A DNA stretch of 64,000 bases from Onchocerca volvulus (taxonomy: Eukaryota > Nematoda > Chromadorea > Rhabditida > Onchocercidae), in contig HG738141.1 in assembly GCA_000499405.2 (NCBI GenBank), forward strand, positions 124,001 to 188,000, in the 5' to 3' direction. Of the stretch, positions 1 to 14,000 are shown in pieces (the stretch's first letter is position 1; every line of letters starts with the position of its first letter). Under the pieces are notes generated by a model. That model was not told the origin of the DNA. It saw only the letters and a program-made list of their open reading frames with translations, and did no database searches. A program made the position numbers and the translations under genes.

Positions 1-99
1 GCCGTATATTTTTCGTCGACATACAGGATATTGCTCAAATCCACTGTCACATACATCGCAATAAACAAAGTGTAAACATGGCATGTAAAGAATTTGTGA
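1..99 (-). pseudogene. Partial copy of terminal RING exon (edge of window)
   Basis: Read on the minus strand, 33 codons are open and align residue for residue with the last exon of the RING gene at 47329-47448 (shared LYMPC, HF, FEQ and the final RxKI). The splice acceptor TTTTAG is retained, and the adjoining intron (about 100-540) is recognisably the same as the intron at 47449-47600, so this is a DNA-level duplication and not a retrocopy. The second-to-last zinc ligand (Cys of CPAC) is Tyr here (YPVC), while the other visible ligands (PC-x-H, C-x2-C and the final C) remain. The stop codon lies outside the window. I see no upstream exons in 540-2069, so a pseudogene is likely; a diverged paralogue continuing elsewhere cannot be excluded. 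Confidence 0.75.
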
Positions 100-113
100 C
101 TAAAATATATTTT

Positions 114-213
114 ATTATCATTTATCAAATAATATACTATTGTTATCATTATCTCATTATCATTTATCAAATAATATACTATTGTTATCATTATCTCGTT
201 ATCATTTATCAAA
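114..213. repeat. 42-bp tandem repeat, about 2.3 copies
   Basis: A unit beginning TTATCATTTATCAAATAATA recurs at 114, 156 and 198, the first two copies being near-identical. It lies in the intron of the duplicated RING exon. The homologous intron at 47.46-47.55 kb has a shorter, irregular version built from the same TTATCATTAT words, so the tandem expansion is specific to this copy. Confidence 0.85.
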
Positions 214-2069
214 ATAATCAAAGCAATATTCGGAAATCTACGTGAAATCTAATATTTAATATATATCTTCTAATAATAATACATTCCAATAATTAATAGA
301 CTATAAAATTGAATAGTATTATTTATTAAAATTTTAGTGCTGAAAATATCGAATAATCTGCATGAAATTCGAAATGTAATTCAGTATGCTATGTGATATA
401 CCATGCTATAATTTATTGTAAGGATGTGTTATTTTTACATAGATTTATTAATGAATAATAATATTGGAAATTATCATTAATCAAAATAAAATGCCCGATA
501 ATCGATATAAAATTCGATGTGAATTTTAATCATATTCTTTCTTTTCCTTCATTCCACAATTTTTCCTTTTTTTTTTTTTTTACAGAACAAAATTTTTTTT
601 TTAGTGTTAAATTGAATTTTTGAATGCACCACCTATGGAATTTCAAAAATAGATATACTAAAAGGTGCTGAAAATTGAAATTTAAGTAAATTTTCATTTT
701 CATCGATATAAATTATTGGATATAATTGCGAGCGTAATTTTTTCATCAAAAGAATTTATGAAATTGTTTGAGTATTTTATTTTTGTATTCTTATCATATT
801 TTAACAAAATGTTAATTAATAATGATAATGCGACCTGATAACACTAATAACAAATAAATCATGATGATGGATATGAAAAGAATATGGAAAAATTGATTAA
901 TTGAAAAATTTAGTAATACAATAATTATTTAATTCAACTTGGAGAACGAAATATTTTATATATTTGTTTCTTCTTTATAGATATTAGCATTATATTTAAA
1001 AAAAAAAAAAAAAAGAAAAGAAATAAACAGAAAAATTTTTTTAAAAATTCAGTTTTTCTGAAAGAAAATTTTTTGAAAAGAAACAAATAAGAGGATATTC
1101 TGATTTTTACAAGCCAGAATATTATGAATTTTATCAAATTAGCAAATAAAGTTTTATTTGAAAATCTTTTTCAAATTTTGCGAATAAAAGTATGATGAAA
1201 TCGTTTTTTTTTTTTTTTTTTTTTTTTTTCAATGGGCATCAAAATGAATGCCTAAATGAAGATTCAGTGAAATTTAAAAATGTTTTCATAATAAATATTC
1301 ATTAATTCGTAATTTTCAAATTTTGTAATTTTCAAAATTTGTAATTTTGCAATTTTGTAATTTTGTGATTTTATTTTGTAATAATTTTCATAATTTTTAT
1401 CAAGAAAAATACATGAATAGTTTTGATCCTCTGTCGAAAATATGCTGACAAAATGGTAAAAGCTTTTCTAGCTCAAATGATGAATGAAAAATTTATGAAA
1501 ATTAAAGAATTTTTGAAATAATTCGAATATTTAAATTTTTTGAAAACCGAATTGAATCTAAATCAGTGAACGGTCGTTTCTTCTTTCAATCTGGTTTGGT
1601 TTTAAATCTACAAACTTAGCCGGTTATATATTTTATTTTCAATCAATTTTGACGAAAATTTCAAATTATTTTCGATTTCGAAAAAATTAATTTTTCAATA
1701 TTAAAATCAATTTTTTATTTAAATTTTCTTTATCTATCATTCATTTCCGAATATCTGTGCTGTATAAATTTTATTTTAACTTCAGTGCTTTCGTATTTAA
1801 ATTTTCAAAAATTCTGAAAATTGAATTCAATTTAAAATATGAAATAATCTCATTAAATGGAAATTTGCAAGTCAAATTTTCATTTCATAAAATTAGAATT
1901 AGGCTTTATTGCATTTAATTTCATGGAAGAACAAAAATTTTAACTCTAATATTTTTTTTTTTTCACAATCAATGGATAACTGGTAAATGTATATTCATTG
2001 AAATTAAAAATTTAAATTCAAGATTAATCAATTTTTGAAAATATTGATTCTACGAACAGATCAAAAAAC
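214..2069. other. AT-rich intergenic region upstream of the ferlin
   Basis: Decaying similarity to the RING-gene intron continues to about 540. Beyond that there are poly-T/poly-A tracts and no coding exon I can support. I looked for exons of a ferlin C2A domain upstream of the chosen start and did not find one. Confidence 0.6.
2050..2069 (+). promoter_or_regulatory. Possible trans-splice or 5'-exon acceptor before the ferlin start
   Basis: The ATG at 2070 is preceded by GAACAG ending at 2059, leaving a 10-nt leader. This would suit a spliced-leader acceptor or the end of a 5' UTR intron. The polypyrimidine tract is weak, so confidence is low. The start was chosen because it is the first ATG in frame with exon 2 and no earlier ferlin-like exon is seen. 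Confidence 0.3.
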
Positions 2070-5000
2070 ATGACGGAACGACTTCTAAGCAAGCAAATGA
2101 AAAAATTAGCAGGAAAAGTTCTGGGAGAAAATGAATCTGGAATAATAACTTCAGCTCTTCCTCTAGTAATATCTTTTTTTCTTCTTCAAACTATCTCAAA
2201 ACATCAATCTATTTCAATCTTATCATTCTTTTACAATAAAATATCGATTTATTTTGTACTAAAATTGCTACCCTTCCATCTTTTGCGATCAAATAGCGTC
2301 ATGACATCTGTATCTCTTAGAATTTCGGTAAAATAATTTTGATATATGAAATTGATCTTTAATCATATAATTAATATTTAAAATTTGATTTTATAGTTGT
2401 ATGAAGATGAAAATGTAAGTAACGAAGAGGAAGATTACGATGAAGATATTGATTTAAAATATGCGACGAAAACAGGAAAGACAAAACGTGGTCGTAAACG
2501 GATATTTTCAAAACTTCGGAATATTGGTAGACGGATGAAATCACGTATTCGACGTGAACGATCAGTATCATCACAATCAACAGAATATGATATGGAGGCA
2601 AATGATGATAGCAAATCGGAAAGTATGGAAAGTGAAGGTGATGAAAGTCAATTTACGGAGACAATTGCGCCAATTAGCGATACAACTTTATCGGATCAAG
2701 AATTGGTTAGTTTTCCATTAATATTTAATTTTCAGTTTATGTTGATTTCTAGTTAATTATGTAAAAAATTGATTTTATTTCGTTGATTTTGCAAAAAAAC
2801 ATGGGAATCTATGCCGAATTTTGTCTAATTAAGATTAATTATTTTGAACAATTATGGATTCAATAAATGTTAGATTGAAATAAATCAAAAAATGTAATCA
2901 ATAATTAAACATTTAGTAGACCTAAATGTTTAACTATTGATTCCATTTTTCTGATTTTTTTTTTCTGAAGTTTTACGCTTCTGAAGTTGCGAAGTTTTAT
3001 ATTTCGGCATTTATCTGTATTTAACAATTTGCTATCTGTATTTCACAATTTTTTTTAAAATTAGGGATCTGAAATAATCAGCTTAAAGGATGATGAGTCG
3101 ACTCACAATATTGCAACACTTAGACGTCAAATAACTGATACTGATAAAATAGACCAAAAAATTATTGAATTGCAAGATGATAAGGAGGAGGACGAAGATT
3201 CTGGCATGTTACAATCGTTTACCGTAAGATTTAATCTTTAATTGAATTGAAAAACTTTATATCGTTGTTTTTTATTCTTCAAATTTTTCAGAATTGGCTA
3301 ATTTTTTCTAAAAACGTAATTTTGTCACGAGAATGAAACGCTATTAATTGCGAAATCTTTAAGAAAAAAAAAGATAGCGAATTTTGTTTTAGGTACGACT
3401 ACACATATTTGAAGGTCGCGAATTTCATGGAAATAGTTTGAATCCGTTGCTTTGCGTAATATTGGATGGACGATGTCGCTCGAGTTTGCCGCAACATGGT
3501 ACGAATTTACCACGTTGGAACGAATCACTTTCATTTACGATCCGAAAATCGTTCCAGGATATGATGCAGACTTGTTTGGAATTCCGAGTTTGTATCAAGT
3601 TTTTTTTTTTCTTTTTGTATTCTTGAATTTTTTACATTTTTAAGATTTGATTTAAAAAAAGATAAAAAATGTTTTGCATATTTCTCTTGAAAAATGAGCT
3701 GAAGCAAAAAGGAAATGTGTGGAATTCGATCATTTCTACTTCACTTTTTTAGCTCAAAAATTGAAAAAAATTTTCAATTCAAGATGAAAATCTCCCTTTG
3801 TACAGTTAAGTGAGAAATGTATAAATTTACAATAACATATTTCCATAATGCTTCATTTTCACTACAATTCTTTAAATTTTAGCATAATTCGATTCAACAA
3901 TGGAAATTGTGTCAGTTTACAAAATTAATTATTAATCCAAATTTTGAAACAGGTTTACAGTACTCAACAACTTTCAAGTGATACATTAATCGGTGGATTT
4001 CAATGTGATCTCGGATTTATTTATAAATCAAAACGACATTTGGTGCTAGAAAAATGGCTTATTCTTCGAACCGATTATAAAGAAGCTGTTGAAATGGGAG
4101 AATCTGATCGTCTTGCTTCTTCTGATATTCGTGGCTTTCTCAAGGTTTTCGTTTTTTTTATTTTTTGCAAAATTACAAAAGAAAAATATTATCAAAAATT
4201 ATGAAGAAAAAAAATCACTATTATTAATTTTTATTATGAATTTTTTGTTCAAATAATTAATTTAGTTTTGCTATTTTATAAAAAATTGATAATGATGTTA
4301 TTATCAAATGAGAAATGTCATAAAATCTTTATTTTATTTAAAATTTCTTCATTATTTTTAATATTCATTTCGTTTTTTTTTTTTTTTAAAGGTATCAATG
4401 AATGTACGTAGAAGTCTTGATCCAACACCAGCACCATCATTACGTAGTACCGTAATACATGATGATGATGATATTTTATTCTCCGGTTCATTAATGCATT
4501 ATACTATGTTGGTAGGCTATTTTTGTTGAAAGTCGTGGAAAATATTAAGAATACTGTAAAAAACATGTTTTTGAACCGATCATAATGCGTGTTTTTTTTT
4601 TCCAAACACTTCATACTTCAATATTTTCATAATCGAATATGATGATTGTTTTATTTTTCTAGATACGAATCTTCCAGTTATGCGAAATAGCTGATCATTT
4701 GCGAACGCATAATGATAATGTTGCGAAACTTGCTGTGCAAGTACAGGTATATAAAATTTTCCGTTTTCTCTTAAAAATTAGCATATTCTTGAACTAAAAA
4801 TATGTGAAGCAAATTTTTTTTTAGATTGGAAAAGAAAGCGAAATGACGCATGTTCTAGAAGCTCTTTATGAAGTGATTGATATTAACGAAGAAATTATGC
4901 TTCCAGTAGTTTGGCCAACTGTCGTTAAATATGTTCGTTAGTTTTTTTCTTTTTCTTCTTCAGTTAAATGAAAAAATGTGTTGGAAGAGAAATATCATGC

Positions 5001-8000
5001 GATTTCATGCAAAAAATTCGCAAAATTTTGAGAAATACAAATGTATTATAAATAACATTATTTACTTATGCTTAAGATAGTTGTAAAATCTTGTCGCATT
5101 AAAGAGCCTATTTTAGATATCATTTCGTATCATTCTTGTTTATCAAACAAAAATTCGCAAAAAGAAAATGGAAAAAATATTGGCTACAGCACATTTGAAC
5201 TTATCGAATATTTGTCAATCAGGTTATATGAATACGACGATATCAAACGATTCATCGAACAATAAAAATACAGCAGGGTTTCATTTCAATTATATTATAG
5301 AGGAAATGAATAAAACCATTAATAATTAGAAATAAAAATTAATTAATGACTTTTTTATTTGCATTTTTTTAGTTTTTTACCAATATTTGGTCCATCATAT
5401 ATAAGCTTTTATGCGTCAAGTGAACATGGAATGGCAAAAAAATTTGAGAAAGCTATACGAGAAGGAAGACGATCGGGTGATTGGTATTATTTCAACACCT
5501 TTTATTGATAAAACTTCTTGTTTACGAAAAAAAAAAAAAATTTGCGATTTGCAGTTTTGTTGCACGTGCACTTATCGAAGTAATTTGTTTGGAGGAAGAT
5601 TGCGGTCAAAGTTATCGTGATTTGATAACACCTGATATTTTGTTATCTTTGAAACCACAATTGCATACAGCAGAATATGTATTACTGTCAACATTTTTTG
5701 CTGTAAATATGATCCATCCTAATCTCAAGTAGATTTTTCTAATGAATTTTTTCTTTTTTTGATTTCATTAAAAAATGAATTTTGCTTAAATTTGATGTGA
5801 AATTTTTGATTTTTATTTTAATAACAGATCAAGAAATGTGCATTTTTCGTTGAGCATTGGAGAATATGGTAATCGAGCATATGGAAAGGTGCCAAAATGT
5901 ACAGCACGAACACTTTCGGTAATCTTTGTTTTATTTTTTTTTTTTTTTATTATGATTATATTTTTGAATTTACGACGCTGTGTCGCATCGAAAATTTTCA
6001 ACAAAAACTTTTGTCGAAAATTTTGATACGCTTAGAAAAAACATTTGAAATTAAATATACAATAAACTGAAGATATTCTGAACTCATTAAAAGAATAAAA
6101 CTTGAAAAATCGTTAATTAATTAATTAATTACCTATTAAGGTTATGCCAGCTTTCGCTGAAAAGTACTATACGATGCCATGGGGAAATCATAAACCTGTT
6201 TGTGAAATTCCGTGTGAATGGGAGGATGTTTCATTCCGGATGAGACATTCCAATGTTTTACAAAAGGTATATACTACTTTATCATTTATCATTTATTTCC
6301 GTAACTGATATTGTTGAGTTTTAAATTTTCCTAAAACTTTGACAAGTTTATTTATATTTGAATATTTTAGATAAGTAAGATGCTAGTGCATTCTTCTGGA
6401 TTGGCAAAATTAAAATCTGATAGCAAAATAGAAGCATCATCAATCATTGTCGATGCTATTGAACAAGCTTGCGATTATTTTGCCAAATTGAGCAAATCGT
6501 TTGTTTTTTTTCATCAAATGAAACATTAAATCACTTTTTAATCTAATTTGATCTGATACTTTTAATTAATAATAATTCCAATTAATTATTCAGATGCTAG
6601 GAATGAATTTTTGGTTTTCAGCATTGAACGAGATGAGGAATTACCGTTATCATCATCACTTGATCGACAACGTCGTCTTGTTATTATTTCATCGATTGTA
6701 AAAATAATGGAAGATTTTGTTGCATTGAAATATGATAAAAAAGACGTATTTCAAGTGAACGAAGTTAGTATCGATTCGTTTTTATCATAATCATAATCAA
6801 ACAGGGAAATTTGATGATTAAATTGCATTTTAAGTTTTCAAATATTATCAGATTTGTATTCAATCGCTGTAATAAATGCCTTAATCAATATGATTTATTA
6901 TTGTTAACCAATTTTTATTTATTTTTCAGATTTCTGTTATTTAATTTCCAGATAGCTTTGAATCAATTGCAACAGACCGCTGAATTTTTAATGAAAATTT
7001 CAAATGAACCAGAAATGTCAATACCGGATGCAGTACTTTCGATGTGCGATGGTGATAAATTACTTGCATTTGCACGAATTCCTGTAAACGAAGTAATTCA
7101 AATTTATCGGAATTGAAAATATTTCATTTATGAACACTAAAAAAAAAAATTTAATTCATTCAGATCATATTTTTATTCATACTTTTTGGCAAAACTATTC
7201 GAGAGAGAGAGAAAGAAAAAGATAAAAATAAACAAGATCGTCGTAGATTTTATTTCATTTCGTTTGTAATTATTGATTTTCTACGTTTAAATTTCATTTA
7301 CTAATTAAGGTCAAATTATTCTTGAAGTTAAAGAATAAATTCAAAGTTTAGATATATTATCACAACGATGATTGTTGCCGTGGAATGTATTGTGGACGTT
7401 TGCAAGCAATAAGATTAAAATGGCCAAGTTATGATGATAAGAGAGAAAAGAATGAACAAATACCTGCTATTGTTCATCTTCGTCTTTGGTTTGGCAAAGT
7501 AACGGATCGTCGCAATTGGGATAAAACTATCAAGCCAGGAGTCGTACAATATTTCGCAGAAGTTTTCGAGAATCAGCGAAAACATTTAGTTAATCAATGG
7601 ATTGAGACTAGTGGGAAAAAGTTTGATTTACAGAAGTTTATTGAAAATTGGACAAACAAAAGTTTCACAGAAATTGTTAAAATATTGAAAGAAGAGTTTT
7701 TTTTATCAATGATAAATTAAAAAGCAAAAATTTTTGAATCAGAAATGATTTTAGCGGTGAACCGTACGCTCGATCAGATGAAACAGGTATTATTCGAATG
7801 TCCGAAGATGATGTAAAAGTATCTCATGGATGGTCTTATAAGGTTAAATTTTGAATATCTTATCAAATTGTATGTTTATTATTGAATTTGAGTAAAAGCT
7901 AATAATTAGCGAATCATTGATAATTTAAGGGACCTTGGAAAATAATGTTTTGCCATGATATGTGGGTTGGACCTGATGCTGGTCATTCGCAATATGAAGA

Positions 8001-11000
8001 TGAAATTTTTGAAGTACAACAGAAACAAGATGATATTTGGACTGATTTATATTATACAAGTGGATCTGGCAATCCCATTGATAATGCACGTGATCGAAAT
8101 GCTCCGCCAGGTGAGTTTTTTATCTTTTAATGATAAATATTCGCTTATTCAGCAAAGTAAATATCGTTGACATGAAGTTCTATTAAATTTGATGAAATTA
8201 AAGCAAATGTTTGAGCTTGATATTCTTTCAAATTTCAATATTTGAAATGACAAAAATATCAGAAATCTGAAAAGATAATTGGAGTTTAATAAAATTTAAG
8301 GATGGCGATGGATTGGTGATTGGACGATTGACCTATTCTGTGCAGGTGATGTCGAAGGATGGACATATTCTTCGAATGCAGCTAATTTTGCTAATGATGA
8401 TGCTATCATCGATTACAGAGAACGGTTAATTATTTCACTTTTGAAGCATTGTAAATTAATATTAACTGGAAAATAGTACTTAATTTAGTATTTAATTTAT
8501 TCGATTCTTATTTGTTAAATGAGCAAGCAATAACACAAAAATTGTGCTGCATTTGCAATTTGAACTGAGAGAGAAAACCAACGTTATTCAGCGCTTGTCT
8601 TAACATTTCGAAATTATTTGATCGAACTTATCAATAGAATAGGAACTAAAGTTGCGAAATGAATTCTTCCAGAGAAGGACATAAATTTCGACGACGACGT
8701 TGGAGACGTATAAGGACGCTTGGAACAGGTACAAAAGATATTTTTGAAAATATCGATGCTTTACGAAAAAGTATTGATCCTGAGCTATGGGAGGTTATGC
8801 TTTTTTCATTTTTGCTACTCTTTCATTTATCTTTATCAGTATATCATTGATCATGTTTCTTTTTTTTGTAGTATGCCAGCGATTTTCATAAACCGGTACA
8901 TGTGCAAAAGATGCCTGGTGATAAATATCGACGTCGGCGATATGTTCGTGAAATGGTTTTCTCGGCTAAACTTAGCCAAAGGTCTATATTTATTAATATA
9001 TTATAGACAAGAAATTATTTCAATTGTCTCAAATGGACAAATAAAGATTAATACAGCTTCACATTTGCAGGAGAAGATTGGCTCTTCATTTAGCTGAAGA
9101 TGTTTCAGTTTCGCCACGAATTTATGAAGTAAGATTTTAAAAATTATCAGGATTTTGTCAAAAAAAAAAGAAAAAAAAAAGATTGTGCTATAAAATTAAT
9201 CAAATTTCATGTTTAAGATTTATGATCATGTAACACGTTGGCAAATGCGTGCATCAATTTTATGGGCCAAAGATTTGCTATCAACGAATCGTCATGGATC
9301 AAGAGCATTTGTTCGAGTTGTATTTTTGAATCGTTGTCAAGAAACGGCAATTGTTGAAAATACTGTTGATCCGATCTGGAATGAAACGCTTATTTTCAAG
9401 CGAGTGTGTTTTTCATAAGAAAAAAAAGTAGGAATCTCTAGTAATGATAACTTTTCAGCATTAAAAAAAAAAAAAAAAAAAAAAAAGTCACAAAAAATGA
9501 ATCAGTTAGTTGAAATAATTCTGTATCAAAATTGCTCATTATCATATTTATCCTATAAATTTCATATAAAAAAGCTATTGGATTAGGATTTTTTAGGTAA
9601 TATTATGTGGTGGGATGATGTCGATCCATAAAGATCCACCAACTGTGGTGGTAGAAGTATGCTCAGAAGATTTCAATTCTTCCGAAATATTTCTTGGACG
9701 TTTTATGACAAAACCATCAGTTATATCACTTGCAACTGATCGTCGTGAAACACCTACATGGTTTCCGTTATCATTTCGCAAGGATAGAGAAAAGTATGTT
9801 CGAAGCAAATCTTATTAAATTAACTAGAATTTCTCAGACAATATCCATTTTCAGGGGTGCTTTATTAGCATTATTTGAACTATTTTTGTATGAAGGCCAA
9901 GCTATACACATTGCACCATTGAAGCCACCACGTAAAAAACAAAGTACTCGTTATTCGGTAGCACGAAGTGTTTGTCCAGTTTTCAAGCTCTACACAGTTC
10001 AAATTTTATGCTGGGGTGTTCGAGATTTACCTCGATATCAGGTAAGTTTTGAATCTGTAGAATAATGAATCAGGAAACAAGAAGTTATCATTATTATAAA
10101 ATAATGATAAGTTCTTGTTTCCCAATTCATCATTCGAGAGATATCTAAAGACTTATAAAATTTAATTTTAAATTTGATTTCATTCTTTTTCAAAATTATC
10201 AATTTTTTTCTAGGTTTTTTTTAATTTTTGTATAATCATTTTTTTTTTTTTGTATTCATTTAAACTTTGAAATGAAAATGTTATATTGTGATGTTGCGGA
10301 AGGATTTTTTGGTTAATAAAAGCAAAAATGATTCTATTATTCTATTGATTTCGCATGATTTTAACTAACAAATGAAATTACATATCAAATCGTAATGTTC
10401 AAAACATCGCATTTTAATATTGAATGGTTTCGATTTTGGGGCAATTTAATTTATTCTACATGTGAAATAATTATCAAACGTTGATCAAATTCAAAATATA
10501 AATTCATTTTGAATTTCTAAACTAACTAGGAAGATTTAATTCGCTACTTATCATGTTTATTTGATTTCTTTTACAGTTATCATCTGTGCGTAATCCATTT
10601 GTGGAAATTCGAATTGGTGATAAGATCGCTCGAAGTGACGTGATCGAAGATGCTAAACGTAATCCAAACTTCAAACGGCCATTAATAATTTTAAATAAAG
10701 TACAACTTCCTATTCACTTTTATTATGCGCCACCATTAACTTTCAATCTGTATGATAGACGTTCATTCGGACGTGAACCACATATTGGCATTTGCGTTGT
10801 TCAAGATTTTGCCAAATATATTAAGAGATTACCGGAGGTTCTTATTTTTATGCATCATATATATTTTGCTACAGTTTTCAAAATAATGATTAATGTATGA
10901 TCGATCAGTAACCGATATTTTTATTCTATAATTTAAAAGGAATAGAAAAATGATAAATATGATAATAAATATGTATAATAACAAATAACCACGATTATCA

Positions 11001-14000
11001 ACAAGTATGATTATCAATAATTCCATGAATTTTATGTGCATTTTGGATGTTTTGAAATATTTCAGCATGCGAAACAAGATAATTCCAGTTGGCAGAAGTA
11101 TGATGAGATATTGGCTTCCGAAGAAGTTTATGAAAGAAGAATGGCGATGGCAAATTCCGACGAATATTTTTTTGATGATTGCATAATTGATTGGTGGAGC
11201 AAATACTATAGTTCAATTGGTGAAAGTGAAAAAGCACCAGGATATGCAAAGTACTGTATTAGTTTCAAATTGCTGAAATTAGAGAAGTTCATTTTTGAGA
11301 AAAAACTTTGATAAGGGAAATTAAAAAGTCATATTTATTGCATTTTTTAGATGATACAACGTTCTCTGTTTTCAGTTCTGGAATTGAAACATTACGTGTA
11401 TTTACATGTGCTCTTGAAGATGTAAGTGAGTATTATGGATTTTCCGATTTTCTCGATACATTTATGTTTCGAAAAATGACGAAAGAAAATATCGAAACAT
11501 CAGACTTAATAATACCACGCGGTGAACTCAAAGCTCGAATTTTCATCCGACGAGAAAACAAGAAATCAAATGGTCTTATTTTCATTCTTCTATATTATTC
11601 ATATTCAAGGAGGTTGATTTTTTCTTTCGATTATTGGCTATTGTTCCAATTATCGCTTTTTTTCAGAATATTTTGGTTTACCGATCGTTGAATTTGCTGG
11701 AGTGACAAAATGCACGATTCGTGTATATATCGTAAGAGCTTTCGATTTGGTCAGCAGAAGAAAAGATGGCACTTGTGATGCTTATATTAGCGTGAAGTCA
11801 GTTTTGTTTTCATGTCTTTTATTTTGGACTTAAAATAAATGGAAAATTTAGGTTCTTAGGAAAAATCATTGAAGTCAATAATTTGCTAATTTTAGAAAAA
11901 AAAAGAGAAAAAAATCGAAAATATATTTATAACGAATTCGCTTTGAGCGAAAAATTTAAATGGCAACAGTGTTTCGTCAAATTGATTAATTTCAATTTAA
12001 TGATTAGTTAGGAAATTATCGATGTTTCTTTCTGATCGTGACAAAATTGTAAGAGTGAATTCTGTTTCTCAGTTCTCATAGGTTTGTTCAATTTTGTTGT
12101 TTCATTCATTTGAAAACAAACCTTAAACTTGGATAATTAAACCTTTATTGTGATAAATTCGTTAATTAACGAACATAGCAATTATATCAATAATAAAATT
12201 TCAATAATAACAAAGGGACAACTTTCATGAAGAGAACATAATACGAAGAAAAAGAGGATATAGTTTTACAATAAAAGAAGAACGCTGAATCATCCGACCA
12301 TATCTTTTTTATCGTCGCAATTTCAGCGACAAGAATTGTTGATTTTTCATTTTTTGCTAAATTTTCTTTAAAAAGAACTATTGCATCTCTTATGAAGTAT
12401 GATATTTCAAAAAAAAAAAATGGTTTTGTAAGAATGAAAAACTTTTTTCATTATTTTTTATTTAGATGTGGAACAAAAAAGAAGAAGAATTTACGAAAAG
12501 ATTATCGACCCGGTTCATTGAATCCATTATTCGGCCAAATGATTGAAATGGAAGTGGATATACCAATGGATAAAAATCTTGTGGTATCAGTCATGGATCG
12601 TCATCGTATATTTTCTGGTATATAATTAGTCATTTATGTAAAATTCATTTAATTCTTTTTTGAAAATTTTGCGACCATTCATTCGGTGAATGAAGGAACT
12701 TAGATTAAAAAATATTAAGCAAAAGATAAAAATTGTAAGGAAAAATTTAAGAAAAACTCAAATTTCGAATGAAATAAATTAAAGAATCCAAAGACAAAAA
12801 TAGGAAATCATGTTGCTATAAAATTTGTTACAGATCATGAAATTGGACATACGATGATTGATTTAGAAAATCGTCTTTTAACACAATTTCGAGCTACTGT
12901 TGGTTTATCGCAACAATTTACAGTACGAGGACCACTTGTTTGGCGTGATCAGCGTACACCTCTTAGCATATTAAAATGGTAAGTTATAGTGATTATACTC
13001 AATTTTTAAAGGCTTGCTATTTTCTGCATAAATTATCAGTCAATAGCGTACAAATTAATCTAGCAAATGATAAAATAGCTAAGAAATACTTGTGATTCAG
13101 TAATTTCATCAACTTAAAATAACCATTGATGTGCTGTCATTCTAATAAATTTAAATATCTAAATCAATTATTCTAGTAGCACTTCTTAGCTATTTTCCTG
13201 TAATTTTCAGTTTTCTTAAGTCATTTTCACTAAAACAGATGTTTTAATAAATGACAAATAAAAGGCTTATGAACAAGGATTCTTCGTCCTATCTTCTGCA
13301 TGATTTGTTTATTCAGGCATTGCATAAAAATGAATTATCCAGCACCAGAAGTGTTAATAAAAGAAAACGATGTTGGAATCGTAATTGTCGGGGTCACAGT
13401 TTGGCTTAGTGATATTGAAAAAGTTCCTCCAAATCATGCGGAAATTTTAGGCCGACCGTTGCAGCGGATTGCGCTTTATATTTTAATCAAGGTTTGTTTT
13501 TTATCGAAAAAAAAACCGCTGATTTCTATATTTAAATGGCTAAAATAAACTGGATTAGATAAATTGGAATTTATTGAACTTATTATTTAGATGAATCTAG
13601 TACCAGAACATGTGGAAACTCGACCGCTCTACAATGTGATCAATCCGGATAGCGAATGTGGTAAATTGGAAATGTTTGTCGATTTGTTTCCACATTCATT
13701 GGGGTCAATACCACCACCGTTGAATATATCACCTCGTCGACCTCATAAATTTCAGCTACGTGTAGCAGTTTGGAGTGTTCGTAATGTAATTCTTACCAAG
13801 AGAACGATGGGAAGACCGGTATTTGTGCATTAATCAAACATTTATGAGAAAGTTTTGACATAATTCTAGCATATTTCTTTAAATGAAATGATTTGGAAAT
13901 TTCCTTCTTTAGATTAGTAAGTAATCGAGTTTGTAAAATTGCAGTAATACGGTATTTTCAGGCAGCAGATATCTATTTGAAGGTTTTTTTGAATGGAAGT

